This document shows, piece by piece, positions 13,279 to 21,955 of a stretch of 64,000 bases of DNA. The DNA is taken from the NCBI GenBank assembly GCA_002699025.1, contig PABA01000075.1:26247-90246 (forward strand). Reading direction: 5' to 3'. The DNA is from Sandaracinus sp. (GTDB lineage: Bacteria > Myxococcota_A > Polyangia > Polyangiales > Houyiibacteriaceae). A model generated the notes under the pieces. The model was given only the letters and a program-made list of their open reading frames with translations, did no database searches and was not told where the DNA came from. The number at the start of each line of letters is the position of its first letter. Position 1 is the stretch's first letter. Both the position numbers and the translations under genes were made by a program.

Positions 13279-14549
13279 GAGCCACCTGCGCGCTCGCGCT
13301 CCTGGTCGCCTTCGCGTCCCCGGCGGCGGCCCAGCCGCCCGCGGTCGAAGACGCGGAGACCGCTGCGTCCCCCGCCGAAGATGCGGCGGGCTCGCCTCCC
13401 GCCGCCGAGCCCGCGGCGAGCCCCTCGGCCGAGGAGGCCTCGGAGCGGCCCGTCGAGGCGCGCGCTCGCCGGGCGTTCGAGGACGGCGTCGCGGCCGCGG
13501 AGCGCGAGGACTGGGCGGCGGCCGCCGCGCGCTTCCGCCGCTCTCTCGAGCTGGCCCCGCGCCCTCCGGCGGCCTTCAACCTGATCATCGCGCTTCACCA
13601 CCTCGAGCGCCCCGCCGAGCTCGTCCGGGCCGCCGAGCGCTTCCTCGCGGACGCCGCTCCGCTCCGCTACGCCGACCAGCGCGACGAGGTCCGGCGGCTC
13701 CGGGACGCGGCGAGGCCGCGGGTCGCTCGGCTCCAGCTGCGCGACCTGCCGGAGGGCGCCGAGGTGCGCGTCGACGGCGCCGCGGTCGAGGTCGTCGATG
13801 GCCTCTGGCTCTCGCCCGGCGTGCACGTGATCGAGCTCGTCGCCGGGCCCCGCCGCGCGCGCCTCGAGCGGACCTTCGTGGCCGGCGAGCGCGTCGAGGA
13901 GCAGGTGCCCTGGGAGGTCGAGGCCGCGCGCGCCGCCGACCCCTCCCGCGAGCTGCCCGAGGCCGACGCGAACGGGTCTTCGGGAGCGGCCGCGCGCGGC
14001 CCCATCGAGGAGCTCCCCCTCGCCCCCCTCCGCGTGGCCCAGGCGGGCGGCCCTTCGCCCGCGCCTTCCCGTCTCGCGGCGGGCGCGGGCGCCCTCGCGG
14101 TCAGCGGCTTCGGCAGCGCGCTGGTCCTCAGCGCGCTCTCTTTCCGGCAGGCGAACGCCCTCGCCGAGGACGACCCGACCCAGGGCGGCTTCCTCGGCGA
14201 CGCCCTCCGCTACCGCCGCACGCGCGCCGCCTCCGTCTACCTCTCCCTCTCGAGCAGCGTGTTGGCCCAGCTCGCCGTCCTCCTCGGGCGCGGCTGGCGC
14301 TCCCGCGGGCCCTGGCGCCACGTGCTCGGCGGCGTCGGCGCGGCGCTCGTCCTCGCGGGTGCCATCGTCGGCCTCCGCCGGCCGCCGCGGCTCGGCGAGA
14401 GCGCGCTCACCGGCGCGCACCGCACGGTGGGCGCGCTCCTTGTCGCCACCGGGCTCCCCCTCGCCCTCGCGCCCCTGGTCCACGCCATCGACGACTCGGA
14501 CCCGCGCGCCGCCGCCGCGCCCGGGCTCACCGTGGAGGCGCGCTTCTGA
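13266..14549 (+). CDS. TPR/PEGA-like membrane protein of the kinase operon
   Basis: A 427-residue protein read from a GTG that overlaps the kinase gene by 13 bases; GGAG sits 11 bases upstream, and a TTG at 13275 is an alternative start. Signal peptide to about residue 22 (...SPAAAQ), Ala/Pro/Glu linker, a short TPR-like helical pair at about 70-135, a PEGA-like beta domain at about 150-205 (VARLQLRDLPEGAEVRVDGA), then about four hydrophobic segments in the C-terminal 170 residues. The layout is common in myxobacterial proteins encoded beside Ser/Thr kinases. Its stop shares one base with the next start (TGATG), so it is coupled to the lipoprotein genes. Specific function unknown. Confidence 0.82.
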
Positions 14550-16135
14550 TGCGGCCCGCCGCTGCCTTCCTCGCGCTGCTCCCGCTCTTCGCCGCGGGCT
14601 GCCTGCGGAGCGCGAACCCCTGCCCGCCGGGCCTCCGCCCGGACGAGTCGCAGGACCGCTGCGTCGGCCCGGACGCCGGCGTCGAGGCGGACGCGGGGCC
14701 GGACGCACCCGGCGCGCGGGACGACGGGGGCAGCGACTGGGGCAGCGACGCCGGCCCGCTCTGCGTGCCGGACGACGTGGCGGCCTGGCGCGCGATCCAT
14801 CTCGGCGACGCGCTCGTCGCGGAGGTCACGCGCTGCAGCGAGAGCGGCTGCCGCGCGAGCCCCTGCGACGTCGGCGGCTGCCTGGCCGACGCCGCCGGCT
14901 TGGCTCCCTGCGACGCCTGCGCGTGCCGCGACTGCGCGCGCGCCGAGACCGACTGCGCCGCCGACCGCTGCGCCAGCGCCTGCACCAACGGCACGGACCT
15001 CGACTGCCGCCGCTGCCTCTGCGAGGCCGGCTGCATCGCCGCCTTCGAGCGTTGCGCGCGCCGCGACACGGGCATCTGCGAGGGCGCCTTCGGGCGCGAC
15101 GCGAGCGCCGAGGAGCTGCGCCTCGCCACGCCCATCGTCTTCCGTCGCAAGTCGGCGACCGGCTTCTCGCGCGCCGCGCCGTTCTTCTTCGAGGAGCCGG
15201 CGCGCGTCGAGGCGCGCGACGCCCACCACGCCATCGGCTGGACGGCGCTCGCGAGCTTCGCCGTGGCCGGCGTGGACTACCTCTTCGAGCACATGGACGA
15301 CTGCCCGGAGGTCCGCTGCCCGGCGCGCGTCGCGCCCGTGCTCGCCGACGGAACGCTCGGCCGCCCGGTCTGGGAGGCCCGCTGGGGCCGCGGCTTCGAC
15401 GTCTTCACCCCCTTCCGGCTCGGCGGCGCCACCTACCTCCTCGCCTACAAGTCGGGCACGCGCCCCGCCGAGATCGAGCAGCGCGGCGCCGGCCGCATCG
15501 TCCGCTTCGCCCCGACCGGCGAGGGCCCCGACCTCGAGGCCGAGGTGGTCTTCGACGCGGCCTGGAGCCCCTCCATCGGGCCCACCTGGTCGCACGTGCG
15601 CGCCTTCGCCTTCGAGGGCGACGTCCATCTGCTCCAGTACCGGGGCGGCGAGAGGCATGCGGTCGAGGTGGTCCAGGTGCGGGAGGAGTCGGGTGCGCTT
15701 CGTTTCCGGGAGGCGGCGCCGGGCCTCGCGTGGGGACCCGACTGGGACGTGCTGGAGACCTTCCCCGTGGGGAGCGGTCCGGCGCCCCGCTGGTTCGTCC
15801 TGCAGTACGCGGGCCAACGCGGCGACACCCCACCCCGCGTCGAGGTGAGCGCCTGGGCACGCGACGACGCCGGGGAGCTCGTCCAGACGCTCCCGCTGCT
15901 CGCCGCCGAGTGGCCCGACGCGCTCGTCGCCGTGCACCCCTTCCGCAGCCCGACCGCCACCTACCTGCTTCGCCGCGCCCCCAGCCGCGCCGACGTGGAC
16001 GTGCTCCGCCTCGACGGCGACCCGGCCGCCTGGGCCGACGCTCCGGGCGAGGTCGTCGCCACCCGCCGTTGGGGAGCCTTCCCGCCCTGGGACCTCGTCA
16101 CCATCGCCGGCGCCCGCCTCTGGGAGACGCCATGA
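14549..16135 (+). CDS. lipoprotein with Cys-rich module and propeller-like C-terminus
   Basis: A 528-residue protein starting at the ATG in a TGATG overlap. Signal peptide with lipobox FAAGC (Cys20), then a DAG-rich spacer and a Cys-rich module at about 70-185 holding about 20 cysteines in CxxC, CxxCxC and CxxCLC arrangements. The rest (about 190-528) is beta-rich with repeated W-x-R-x-F/D motifs, suggestive of a beta-propeller binding region. The Cys-rich part aligns by eye with the downstream lipoprotein: both begin with Cys, then DVAAW, and end with a GC(I/F)xAFExC block. Probably an envelope protein stabilised by disulfides. No catalytic motif recognised. Confidence 0.8.
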   Translation: MRPAAAFLALLPLFAAGCLRSANPCPPGLRPDESQDRCVGPDAGVEADAGPDAPGARDDGGSDWGSDAGPLCVPDDVAAWRAIHLGDALVAEVTRCSESGCRASPCDVGGCLADAAGLAPCDACACRDCARAETDCAADRCASACTNGTDLDCRRCLCEAGCIAAFERCARRDTGICEGAFGRDASAEELRLATPIVFRRKSATGFSRAAPFFFEEPARVEARDAHHAIGWTALASFAVAGVDYLFEHMDDCPEVRCPARVAPVLADGTLGRPVWEARWGRGFDVFTPFRLGGATYLLAYKSGTRPAEIEQRGAGRIVRFAPTGEGPDLEAEVVFDAAWSPSIGPTWSHVRAFAFEGDVHLLQYRGGERHAVEVVQVREESGALRFREAAPGLAWGPDWDVLETFPVGSGPAPRWFVLQYAGQRGDTPPRVEVSAWARDDAGELVQTLPLLAAEWPDALVAVHPFRSPTATYLLRRAPSRADVDVLRLDGDPAAWADAPGEVVATRRWGAFPPWDLVTIAGARLWETP

Positions 16136-16815
16136 GCTCCTCCCCGCCCGCCCGCCGCTTCGTCTCCCGCCCTCTCTTCGACCGCCGCTCCGCCATGCCG
16201 CCCTCGACGCTCCTCCGCTCCATCGCCTGCCTGGCGCTGGCGCTCCTCACCGCCTGTCCGAGCGACCCGCCCGACGACTGCGCCTCCGACCCGGCCCGCT
16301 GCCTGCCCGACGCCGGCGACGCTGGCGAGGATTCGCCAACCGACGCGGGCGACGCTGGCGAGCTCTCGCCAGCCGAGCGGGACGCGGGCCCGGGCTCGGG
16401 CCCCGACGCCGGGCCGCCGCCCCCCTCTTGCTCCGAGGAGGACGTCGCCGCCTGGACCGCTGCGCACCGGCGCATCGACCTCCCGCGCGTGCTCGCCGCC
16501 TGCGCCGCCGATCCGCGCTGCGCCGAGCCTCCGTGCAGTTTCGAGCAGTGCCTCCGCGAGCGCGCCGGCGTCACCGCCTGCGAGGCCTGCACGTCGCGTG
16601 AAGTCGCCTGTGTTCTCGGGGAGTGCCGCACCGCCTGCGCTCCCTCCAGCCCCAGCGATCGCTGCCGCGGCTGCATCTGCGCGAGCGGCTGCTTCGACGC
16701 CTTCGAGACCTGCGCCGGTCACGCCACGTCCCTCTGCGAGGCCTGCGACCCCGACGCCGCCACCTGCCCGCCCTTCGTCCTCTCCCCGGCGCTGATCATG
16801 ACCATCACCCACTGA
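16132..16815 (+). CDS. Cys-rich lipoprotein, short paralogue of the upstream gene
   Basis: Start at the ATG of an ATGA overlap with a GGGAG five bases upstream, giving 227 residues; an in-frame ATG at 16195 would give a more usual signal length, so the exact start is open. The lipobox LLTAC is followed by a spacer of repeated DAGDAGE-like units and then one Cys-rich module (about residues 100-210) with the same cysteine spacing as the upstream lipoprotein. It lacks the long beta-rich domain of its neighbour. Last gene of the coupled operon beginning at 9560. Function unknown; co-expression with a kinase and FHA activator suggests an envelope sensing or effector role (inference). Confidence 0.75.
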   Translation: MSSSPPARRFVSRPLFDRRSAMPPSTLLRSIACLALALLTACPSDPPDDCASDPARCLPDAGDAGEDSPTDAGDAGELSPAERDAGPGSGPDAGPPPPSCSEEDVAAWTAAHRRIDLPRVLAACAADPRCAEPPCSFEQCLRERAGVTACEACTSREVACVLGECRTACAPSSPSDRCRGCICASGCFDAFETCAGHATSLCEACDPDAATCPPFVLSPALIMTITH

Positions 16816-16839
16816 GCCGCGAGCCCGCCCGACCCGCCC

Positions 16840-16855
16840 TGGCACGCCCCCTGCT
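16840..16855 (+). promoter_or_regulatory. sigma-54 (-24/-12) promoter-like site, near perfect
   Basis: TGGCACG, four C bases, CTGCT matches the RpoN consensus TGGCACG-N4-TTGCW at every position except the first T of the -12 element. The predicted transcription start is around 16866, two bases before the ATG at 16868. The operon immediately upstream encodes a sigma-54 activator. Confidence 0.55.
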
Positions 16856-16867
16856 GAACGAGGGGGC

Positions 16868-17917
16868 ATGGATCGCTCTCCCCGCCTTCGCCGCGCGCTC
16901 GCCCTCGCCGCCTTCGCGCTCGCCCTGGCGTCCTCGGCGCGCCCCGCCGCCGCCCAGGACTGCGCTGCGACCTTCGTTCCGCCTCCCCACGAGCTGAACG
17001 TCTGCGAGCGCCTCGTCCGCGAGCTCACCGTCGAGCGCCTCGTCCCGCGGGAGATCGAGCAGTGCCGGAGCGGGCCCACCTGCGTCTTCCAGCCCGAGTG
17101 CTGCGTGCCGGGCGCCTGCATGGCCATCCCCCACTGCGTCGTGACGGAGACCATCGAGGAGGTCGTGCGGACCGTCTACCACCGCGGCGACCTCTACTGC
17201 GATCCCCACGAGCTCGCGCCGCGTGAGCTCCTCGAGGCCTTCCTCCAGGAGCGCCTCATCGATCCCGACTCGGGGGCCGTCGCCGACCCGCTCGCCGTCG
17301 GGGTCGAGGGGCTCACGAACGCCTTCACCTGGGGCGAGCAGCTCATGCGCTGTCGGGGGGAGCGTCTCCCGGAGCCCATCGTCCAGCTCGTCCTCGACAT
17401 CATCCGCGACCTCCCGGGCGTCGGCTTCTCTCCGGCGGACGTGCGCGCGCTGCGCCTGATCGAGCGCGACGGCTTCCCCTCGAACGTCTTCCTCCGCGAG
17501 GGGTACGGCGCGATCACGCTACGGAGCTCGGTGATCATCCGACCAGACCGCTACGCGGCGCTGATGGGCGCACACGGCTTCTACACGCTCGACGACCTCG
17601 TCCAGCAGCGCGTTCCGTGGGTCTTCCTGCGCGCCATCGACACGCTGATCCACGAGCTCGTGCACGTCCGCCAGTACCGCGAGCAGGGCGAGCGCGACTT
17701 CCTGACCATCTACCTCCAGCAGATGGCGCTGCAGGGCTACGACCACGCGCCCCTCGAAGACGAGGCCTACGGCTGGGCCTCCGACGTCGCGCACCACACG
17801 GGCGGCTTCTACTGCCTCGACCTGGTGCGCCGCTACGACCTCGAGGGCGAGGAGCGGGACCAGGATCTCGACGTCCGGGCCTGCACCCTGCCCGCCGCCC
17901 TCATCGAGATCCTCTGA
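16868..17917 (+). CDS. secreted HExxH zinc-peptidase-like protein (DUF4157-like)
   Basis: A 349-residue protein with a signal peptide ending ...RPAAAQ at about residue 30. The N-terminal part has several cysteines (CERL, CRSGPTCVFQPECC) and probably disulfides. A HELVH zinc-binding motif at 262-266 is followed by RQYREQGERDF and by LEDEAYGWASD, where the acidic cluster could supply the third ligand, as in DUF4157-type proteins. Catalytic activity is inferred from the motif only. It lies just downstream of a sigma-54-like promoter and is followed by another secreted protein gene with 55 bases between. Confidence 0.75.
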   Translation: MDRSPRLRRALALAAFALALASSARPAAAQDCAATFVPPPHELNVCERLVRELTVERLVPREIEQCRSGPTCVFQPECCVPGACMAIPHCVVTETIEEVVRTVYHRGDLYCDPHELAPRELLEAFLQERLIDPDSGAVADPLAVGVEGLTNAFTWGEQLMRCRGERLPEPIVQLVLDIIRDLPGVGFSPADVRALRLIERDGFPSNVFLREGYGAITLRSSVIIRPDRYAALMGAHGFYTLDDLVQQRVPWVFLRAIDTLIHELVHVRQYREQGERDFLTIYLQQMALQGYDHAPLEDEAYGWASDVAHHTGGFYCLDLVRRYDLEGEERDQDLDVRACTLPAALIEIL

Positions 17918-17972
17918 GCGGCCCCGGGTCGCTCGCTCGTGCGCCGCGCCGGCGCGAAGGGAGAGCTGCATC

Positions 17973-19259
17973 ATGCGCATACGTTCGACACTTCTGGTCC
18001 TGCTCCTCGCGGGTCTCGGGCCGACCGCCCGGGCCGACGTCGTCAACTCTTGGGTCGCCTCCCGCGGAGTGGACGGTCCGGGCCAGGTCTGCGGGTACGG
18101 GGACGCGGCCTGCAACCGCTGCGTCGAGGACGTGCCCGGCCAGGTCCGAGCACTCGAGTCGTTCTCCGACGCCTGGAACGACCAGCCGCTCACCGGGCGC
18201 TTCCGCGTGGAGATGCAGGTCGGCGAGCGCCTCGGCGCCTACGACCCGATCGTCGGGATCAACCGCTCGCGGCACATCCAAGGGCTGGCGCGCGTGCCGG
18301 GCGTCGGCGACGAGGACTGGCTCGTCCTCACCCGAGCCACCGGTTCGAGCGACGGCTGGGCGGGTTTCATCACCATGCGCCTCGAAGACTTCGACGGGCG
18401 CGGTGGGCGCGCCTTCTTCCACTCCCCCGACATCCACACCTACGACGCGCCGGCCCCCGCCGAGCGGAGCTTCCGCCGCTTCGTGCAGATGCCTGGCACG
18501 AACCACGCAAGTGGAATCCAGATGCTGGGCCGGACGCTGGTCGTGGGGGCCGCATGCGAAGACGGCGCTCCGGGTTGCCCCGTGGTGCCGGGGGGCAAGG
18601 CGTGGGTCGAGCTCTGGGATCTCGCGGACCCCGTGAACCCCTCCATGCCGACCCGTTTCGCCGCGCCACCCGAGAGCAGCGGGCACTATGCCGCTGCGAC
18701 GCGCCTCCGCAACGGGAGCACGCTCGTGCTCCTCAACGCCCAGGACGCCGGCTGGTTCGACCTCTTCGTCGCGCCGGAGGCGACCCTCGGAGCCGAGACC
18801 GAGTGGGTCTACCTCGGCGGCGCCGACTTCGGCGACCTGGATCCGGAGTGGCATGATGGTGACGACCGCCTCATCGACAACCACGCCTATCAAAACGCGA
18901 GCCTCGTCACCGAGTGCGGCAGCGGGGACCTCTACCTCGTCACGCTCCGCCAGGTTGGCGATGGCGGCGTGGACACCTGGGACAACTGGAACGAGCTCGA
19001 GCTCTTTCGCCTCGACCTCCGGGTGCGCCCCGACCAGCTCTTCACCCGGCGCGGTGCCGTCACGTCTCGCGACCCCTTCGAAGGCGACATCGCCCTCTCG
19101 TACGAGGAAGGGTTCGACTTCCGGGAGCAGAGCGGATGCTTGATGCGCGGGGGTTCCTCCGTCCACGTCACCCCTGACGGGCGCATGGTCCTCTACTGTG
19201 GTCCGAAGGAAGGGGAGGGCGACGGGCAGATCACCCTCGGCGAGATCCGTATGCCCTGA
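17973..19259 (+). CDS. secreted protein of unknown function, propeller-like
   Basis: A 428-residue protein with a clean signal peptide (LLVLLLAGLGPTARA, cleavage near residue 22) and AAGGGAGAG seven bases before the ATG. The mature part contains scattered cysteine pairs and recurring segments such as GLARVPGVGDEDWLVLTRA, ARAFFHSPDIHTYD-like and ATRLRNGSTLVLLN, each a beta-strand-rich unit of about 50 residues, which suggests a beta-propeller or LVIVD-like fold. No catalytic motif recognised. Same direction as its secreted neighbours, but with its own Shine-Dalgarno site. Confidence 0.72.
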   Translation: MRIRSTLLVLLLAGLGPTARADVVNSWVASRGVDGPGQVCGYGDAACNRCVEDVPGQVRALESFSDAWNDQPLTGRFRVEMQVGERLGAYDPIVGINRSRHIQGLARVPGVGDEDWLVLTRATGSSDGWAGFITMRLEDFDGRGGRAFFHSPDIHTYDAPAPAERSFRRFVQMPGTNHASGIQMLGRTLVVGAACEDGAPGCPVVPGGKAWVELWDLADPVNPSMPTRFAAPPESSGHYAAATRLRNGSTLVLLNAQDAGWFDLFVAPEATLGAETEWVYLGGADFGDLDPEWHDGDDRLIDNHAYQNASLVTECGSGDLYLVTLRQVGDGGVDTWDNWNELELFRLDLRVRPDQLFTRRGAVTSRDPFEGDIALSYEEGFDFREQSGCLMRGGSSVHVTPDGRMVLYCGPKEGEGDGQITLGEIRMP

Positions 19260-19314
19260 ACCTGGCGCCCTCTCTGGACGCGTCGCGGGCTTCGCCGCCT
19301 CGGGGGGGCGAGTG

Positions 19315-19360
19315 CACTGGCGCTTCCGTGTAGCCATGGTGAGAAGCGTTCACTGGCGCT
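19315..19360 (+). repeat. pair of 10-bp direct repeats upstream of the lipase gene
   Basis: CACTGGCGCT occurs at 19315-19324 and again at 19351-19360, 36 bases apart, in the 138-base gap before the lipase gene. It could be a regulator-binding pair or chance. No -35/-10 element was identified in this gap. Confidence 0.3.
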
Positions 19361-19398
19361 CGGGGTGAGGTTGGTTCAGACCGCGCCCCGAGCGCCTC

Positions 19399-20466
19399 AT
19401 GCCGCATGTCGACCTTCGCTTCTTCGCGGTCCTCCTCGCCTCGAGCCTCTGCCTCGCCGGCTTCGGCCCGCCCGGCGCTGGCCCCGCCCGGGCCGAGGCG
19501 CAGGTGGTCGAGTGGGCCGCCCACACGCGCGGCCGGATGATCGACGTCTTCGACGCCGAGGCCAGCCCCGAGCACCTCGTCGCCATGGGCCTGACGATGA
19601 TGCAGCTCGCCCGGGCGACCTACGACCACGGCGAGGCGGGCCGGGCGCGCAAGACCGAGGCGGCTCGGTTCGACTACGAGCGCTTCGTGGTGCGGGAGCG
19701 CGTCTCCGCCCAGGCCGTCGTGTCCCGCGATCGGGAGCACGCCGTCGTCGCGATCCGCGGCTCGAGCCACGTCGCCGATTGGTTCTTCGACGCCATGGTG
19801 ATCGACGAGCGCGCCTCCCGCTTTCGCGGCGCGCACCAGGGCTTCGCCTGGCTGAGCGAGGCGCTCCTACCCCGGGTGCGTGACCAGCTCGACCGGCTCC
19901 GCCGCGACGGCGTCGAGCACGTCTGGCTCACCGGCCACAGCCTCGGGGGCGCCATGGCGCAGATCATGGCCCAGGACCTCGACCGGCGCGGCTACCCCGT
20001 CGAGGGCGTCTTCGCCTTCGGCGCTCCGGCCGTCGGGAAGGAGACCTGGTCGTCCATCTATCGGCTCCCCGGCCGCACCCACCTCTTCGAGCTCGAGGGC
20101 GACCTCGTCCCCTGCCTGCCGCCCAACCAGGCCCAATGGCAGAAGAACGGCCACCTCCATCGCATCCGCGACGACGGCCGCGTCGAGCTCTACGCCTTCT
20201 CCGACGTCTGCGCCGCGCGCATCCCCGAAGCCGCCTTCGGCCGCCCCGTCTGCGACGCCCCCTCCCGCGTCCGCCGCGCCCTCGCCGTCTTCGCGCCGCA
20301 CACGCGCCTCATGTGCGAGACCCCGGACCCGCTCCGCGCGCTCGCCGACGTCCTCGCCGACGCCCTGAACGGGAACCGCCACAGCCGCCACAGCCCGAGC
20401 GTCTACCAAACCCACCTCCGCCTCGGCCGCGAAGAGACAGCCACGCGCCTGATCGGCCACTACTGA
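19399..20466 (+). CDS. secreted class 3 lipase (alpha/beta hydrolase)
   Basis: A 355-residue protein with an N-terminal hydrophobic signal and a lipase class 3 fold. The nucleophile elbow GHSLGGA puts the catalytic serine at 181; Asp235 in the ELEGDLVP segment and a histidine in the RHSPSVYQTH segment near the C-terminus complete a plausible triad. The oxyanion region VVAIRGSSHVADWFFD is also typical. It would hydrolyse acylglycerols or related esters outside the cytoplasm, in keeping with a predatory or saprotrophic lifestyle (inference). It stands between other secreted protein genes; a 10-bp direct repeat precedes it. Confidence 0.9.
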   Translation: MPHVDLRFFAVLLASSLCLAGFGPPGAGPARAEAQVVEWAAHTRGRMIDVFDAEASPEHLVAMGLTMMQLARATYDHGEAGRARKTEAARFDYERFVVRERVSAQAVVSRDREHAVVAIRGSSHVADWFFDAMVIDERASRFRGAHQGFAWLSEALLPRVRDQLDRLRRDGVEHVWLTGHSLGGAMAQIMAQDLDRRGYPVEGVFAFGAPAVGKETWSSIYRLPGRTHLFELEGDLVPCLPPNQAQWQKNGHLHRIRDDGRVELYAFSDVCAARIPEAAFGRPVCDAPSRVRRALAVFAPHTRLMCETPDPLRALADVLADALNGNRHSRHSPSVYQTHLRLGREETATRLIGHY

Positions 20467-20652
20467 CCAGTTGCGTTGCCCGTGGCTGGCCAGAAATCAC
20501 CAGTCTCGTGTTCGGTTGTCTGCGAAGATATCGCATTGCCGCGAATCCTCAGCACGCGAGGCTTGGCCTGGTCATTGCTGTTGGCTGAGTAGCGAGGAAC
20601 CAGAAGTCTGGGCGACCTCGTCATTCACATAGCTGACTATGGAGATAGGGAA

Positions 20653-21009
20653 ATGAAGCTGAAGAACATTCTCGCGGCTGCTTGCTGCCTGCTTCTCGGA
20701 ACGCCGCTGATCGCGCATGCGTGGGACAACGGAGGCGTGAACAACGTGACCATCGAGCGGGTCGTCGTGCAGCAGGACGGGACGTTCTACATCGAGGCGG
20801 ACCGAGATCTCTGCGACTCCGGCGACAACCGAGTCGGGTACGTCTACAAGGACGTCACGCTCGAAGGCCGACCGTGGACGCAAGAGGGGGCTGAGATGAT
20901 GCTGAGCACCGCGATGGCCGCACACTTGAGTGGTCGCACGGTTACGGTCTACGCCGACAACTCGGGATCGCGGTGGGGCTGCCAGATGGGCGCCATCGCG
21001 CTGGAGTGA
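20653..21009 (+). CDS. small secreted protein of unknown function
   Basis: A 118-residue protein with a signal peptide ending ...LIAHA at about residue 22 and a strong GGAGAT Shine-Dalgarno site. The mature part of about 95 residues has two cysteine pairs (DLCDSGDN and RWGCQMG) and is predicted to be mainly beta with one helix (AEMMLSTAMAAHLSG). It resembles the many small periplasmic beta proteins of unknown function in proteobacteria. Base composition is visibly lower in GC than the flanking genes, and the 185 bases upstream are also AT-richer, which suggests acquisition. It ends two bases before the metzincin start, so the two genes are probably co-transcribed and may act together. Confidence 0.72.
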   Translation: MKLKNILAAACCLLLGTPLIAHAWDNGGVNNVTIERVVVQQDGTFYIEADRDLCDSGDNRVGYVYKDVTLEGRPWTQEGAEMMLSTAMAAHLSGRTVTVYADNSGSRWGCQMGAIALE

Positions 21010-21011
21010 GC

Positions 21012-21863
21012 ATGAGCGACTCCTTCATTGATTTCGGAGCGCCAAGAGCTCCGGTGGGGGCTGCGCTACTACTGACGCTCATGTCGGCCTGCGGAACCTC
21101 AACCTCCGAGTGGGAGGAGTTCCGGGCGAGCGCCGAGGCGCTCGAGGATGGCCGGCTGGTCGCGGACCACGACATGGTCTTCGAGGACGAGGCCGAGCTC
21201 TACGCCTACTGGGAGGAGATGAGCTTCGGCTCGCCCCTCGCAGAGGACGAGGTCGGCGCCGCACGCCAGCCGCTCACACAGAGCACGCCCGGTGGGGTGC
21301 CCGAGGTCTGGGAGTTCCCCCAGAGCATGCGCCTCACCTACTGCGTCGAGGACGACTTCGGGAGCCGGGAGGCCACGCTGCTGGCGGCCCTGGACCGGGC
21401 CGCCGGCTTCTGGTCGCAGCGCGTCGGCGTCCGCTTCGAGCGGGTCGACCTCACGGACTGTGGAACGGACAGCGACGAGGTCGTCTTCAACGTCCAGCGC
21501 CACACGGGGGTCGCCTACAACGCCATCGCCTTCTTCCCGGATGATCCCCGCTCGCAGCGCGTGGTCGGGGTGGCCGACTCGGCGTTCACGACCAGCTCCG
21601 GCGGCCGTGATCTGGTCGGTATCCTCGCCCACGAGCTCGGCCACGTGCTCGGCTTCCGCCACGAGCACATCTGGACCGCGTGCACGGGCGAGGGTCCGGC
21701 CGACGCCACCGCGCTCACCTCCTACGACCCCAACTCCGTGATGCACTACCCGAGCTGCCGCCCCCCCGGCAGCGCCTCGGGCTACCGCCTCACCGAGTTG
21801 GACTACGAGGGGGCCATCCAGGTCTACGGCCTGGCCCCGGCCCTCATCGGCCTCGTCACCTGA
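21012..21863 (+). CDS. metzincin-type zinc metalloprotease lipoprotein
   Basis: Start at ATG 21012, with GGAG five bases upstream inside the previous gene; an earlier in-frame ATG at 20973 would lie within that gene. The 283-residue product has a signal sequence with lipobox LMSAC (Cys about 25), a pro-region-like stretch, and a catalytic domain with HELGHVLGFRH (zinc ligands His207, 211, 217) followed by a Met-turn in SVMHYPSC, the signature of metzincins (astacin/matrixin type). Conserved cysteines probably form disulfides. Likely an extracellular or surface endopeptidase. It follows the small secreted protein gene by two bases. Confidence 0.88.
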   Translation: MSDSFIDFGAPRAPVGAALLLTLMSACGTSTSEWEEFRASAEALEDGRLVADHDMVFEDEAELYAYWEEMSFGSPLAEDEVGAARQPLTQSTPGGVPEVWEFPQSMRLTYCVEDDFGSREATLLAALDRAAGFWSQRVGVRFERVDLTDCGTDSDEVVFNVQRHTGVAYNAIAFFPDDPRSQRVVGVADSAFTTSSGGRDLVGILAHELGHVLGFRHEHIWTACTGEGPADATALTSYDPNSVMHYPSCRPPGSASGYRLTELDYEGAIQVYGLAPALIGLVT

Positions 21864-21888
21864 CGGCGCTGGCTCCGAACACCCCGCC

Positions 21889-21921
21889 GTGCGCGCCCGG
21901 GCCCACAGCCCGGGCGCGCAC
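21889..21921. terminator. bidirectional hairpin terminator
   Basis: A perfect 14-bp GC-rich stem (arms 21889-21902 and 21908-21921) with a CCACA loop lies between the convergent metzincin and KpsC-like genes. There is no strong T-tract on either side, so it may also act as a transcript 3-prime stabiliser. Confidence 0.75.
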
Positions 21922-21955
21922 GCACTTCTGTGGGGCGAGCTGACGGCCGGCGTGT

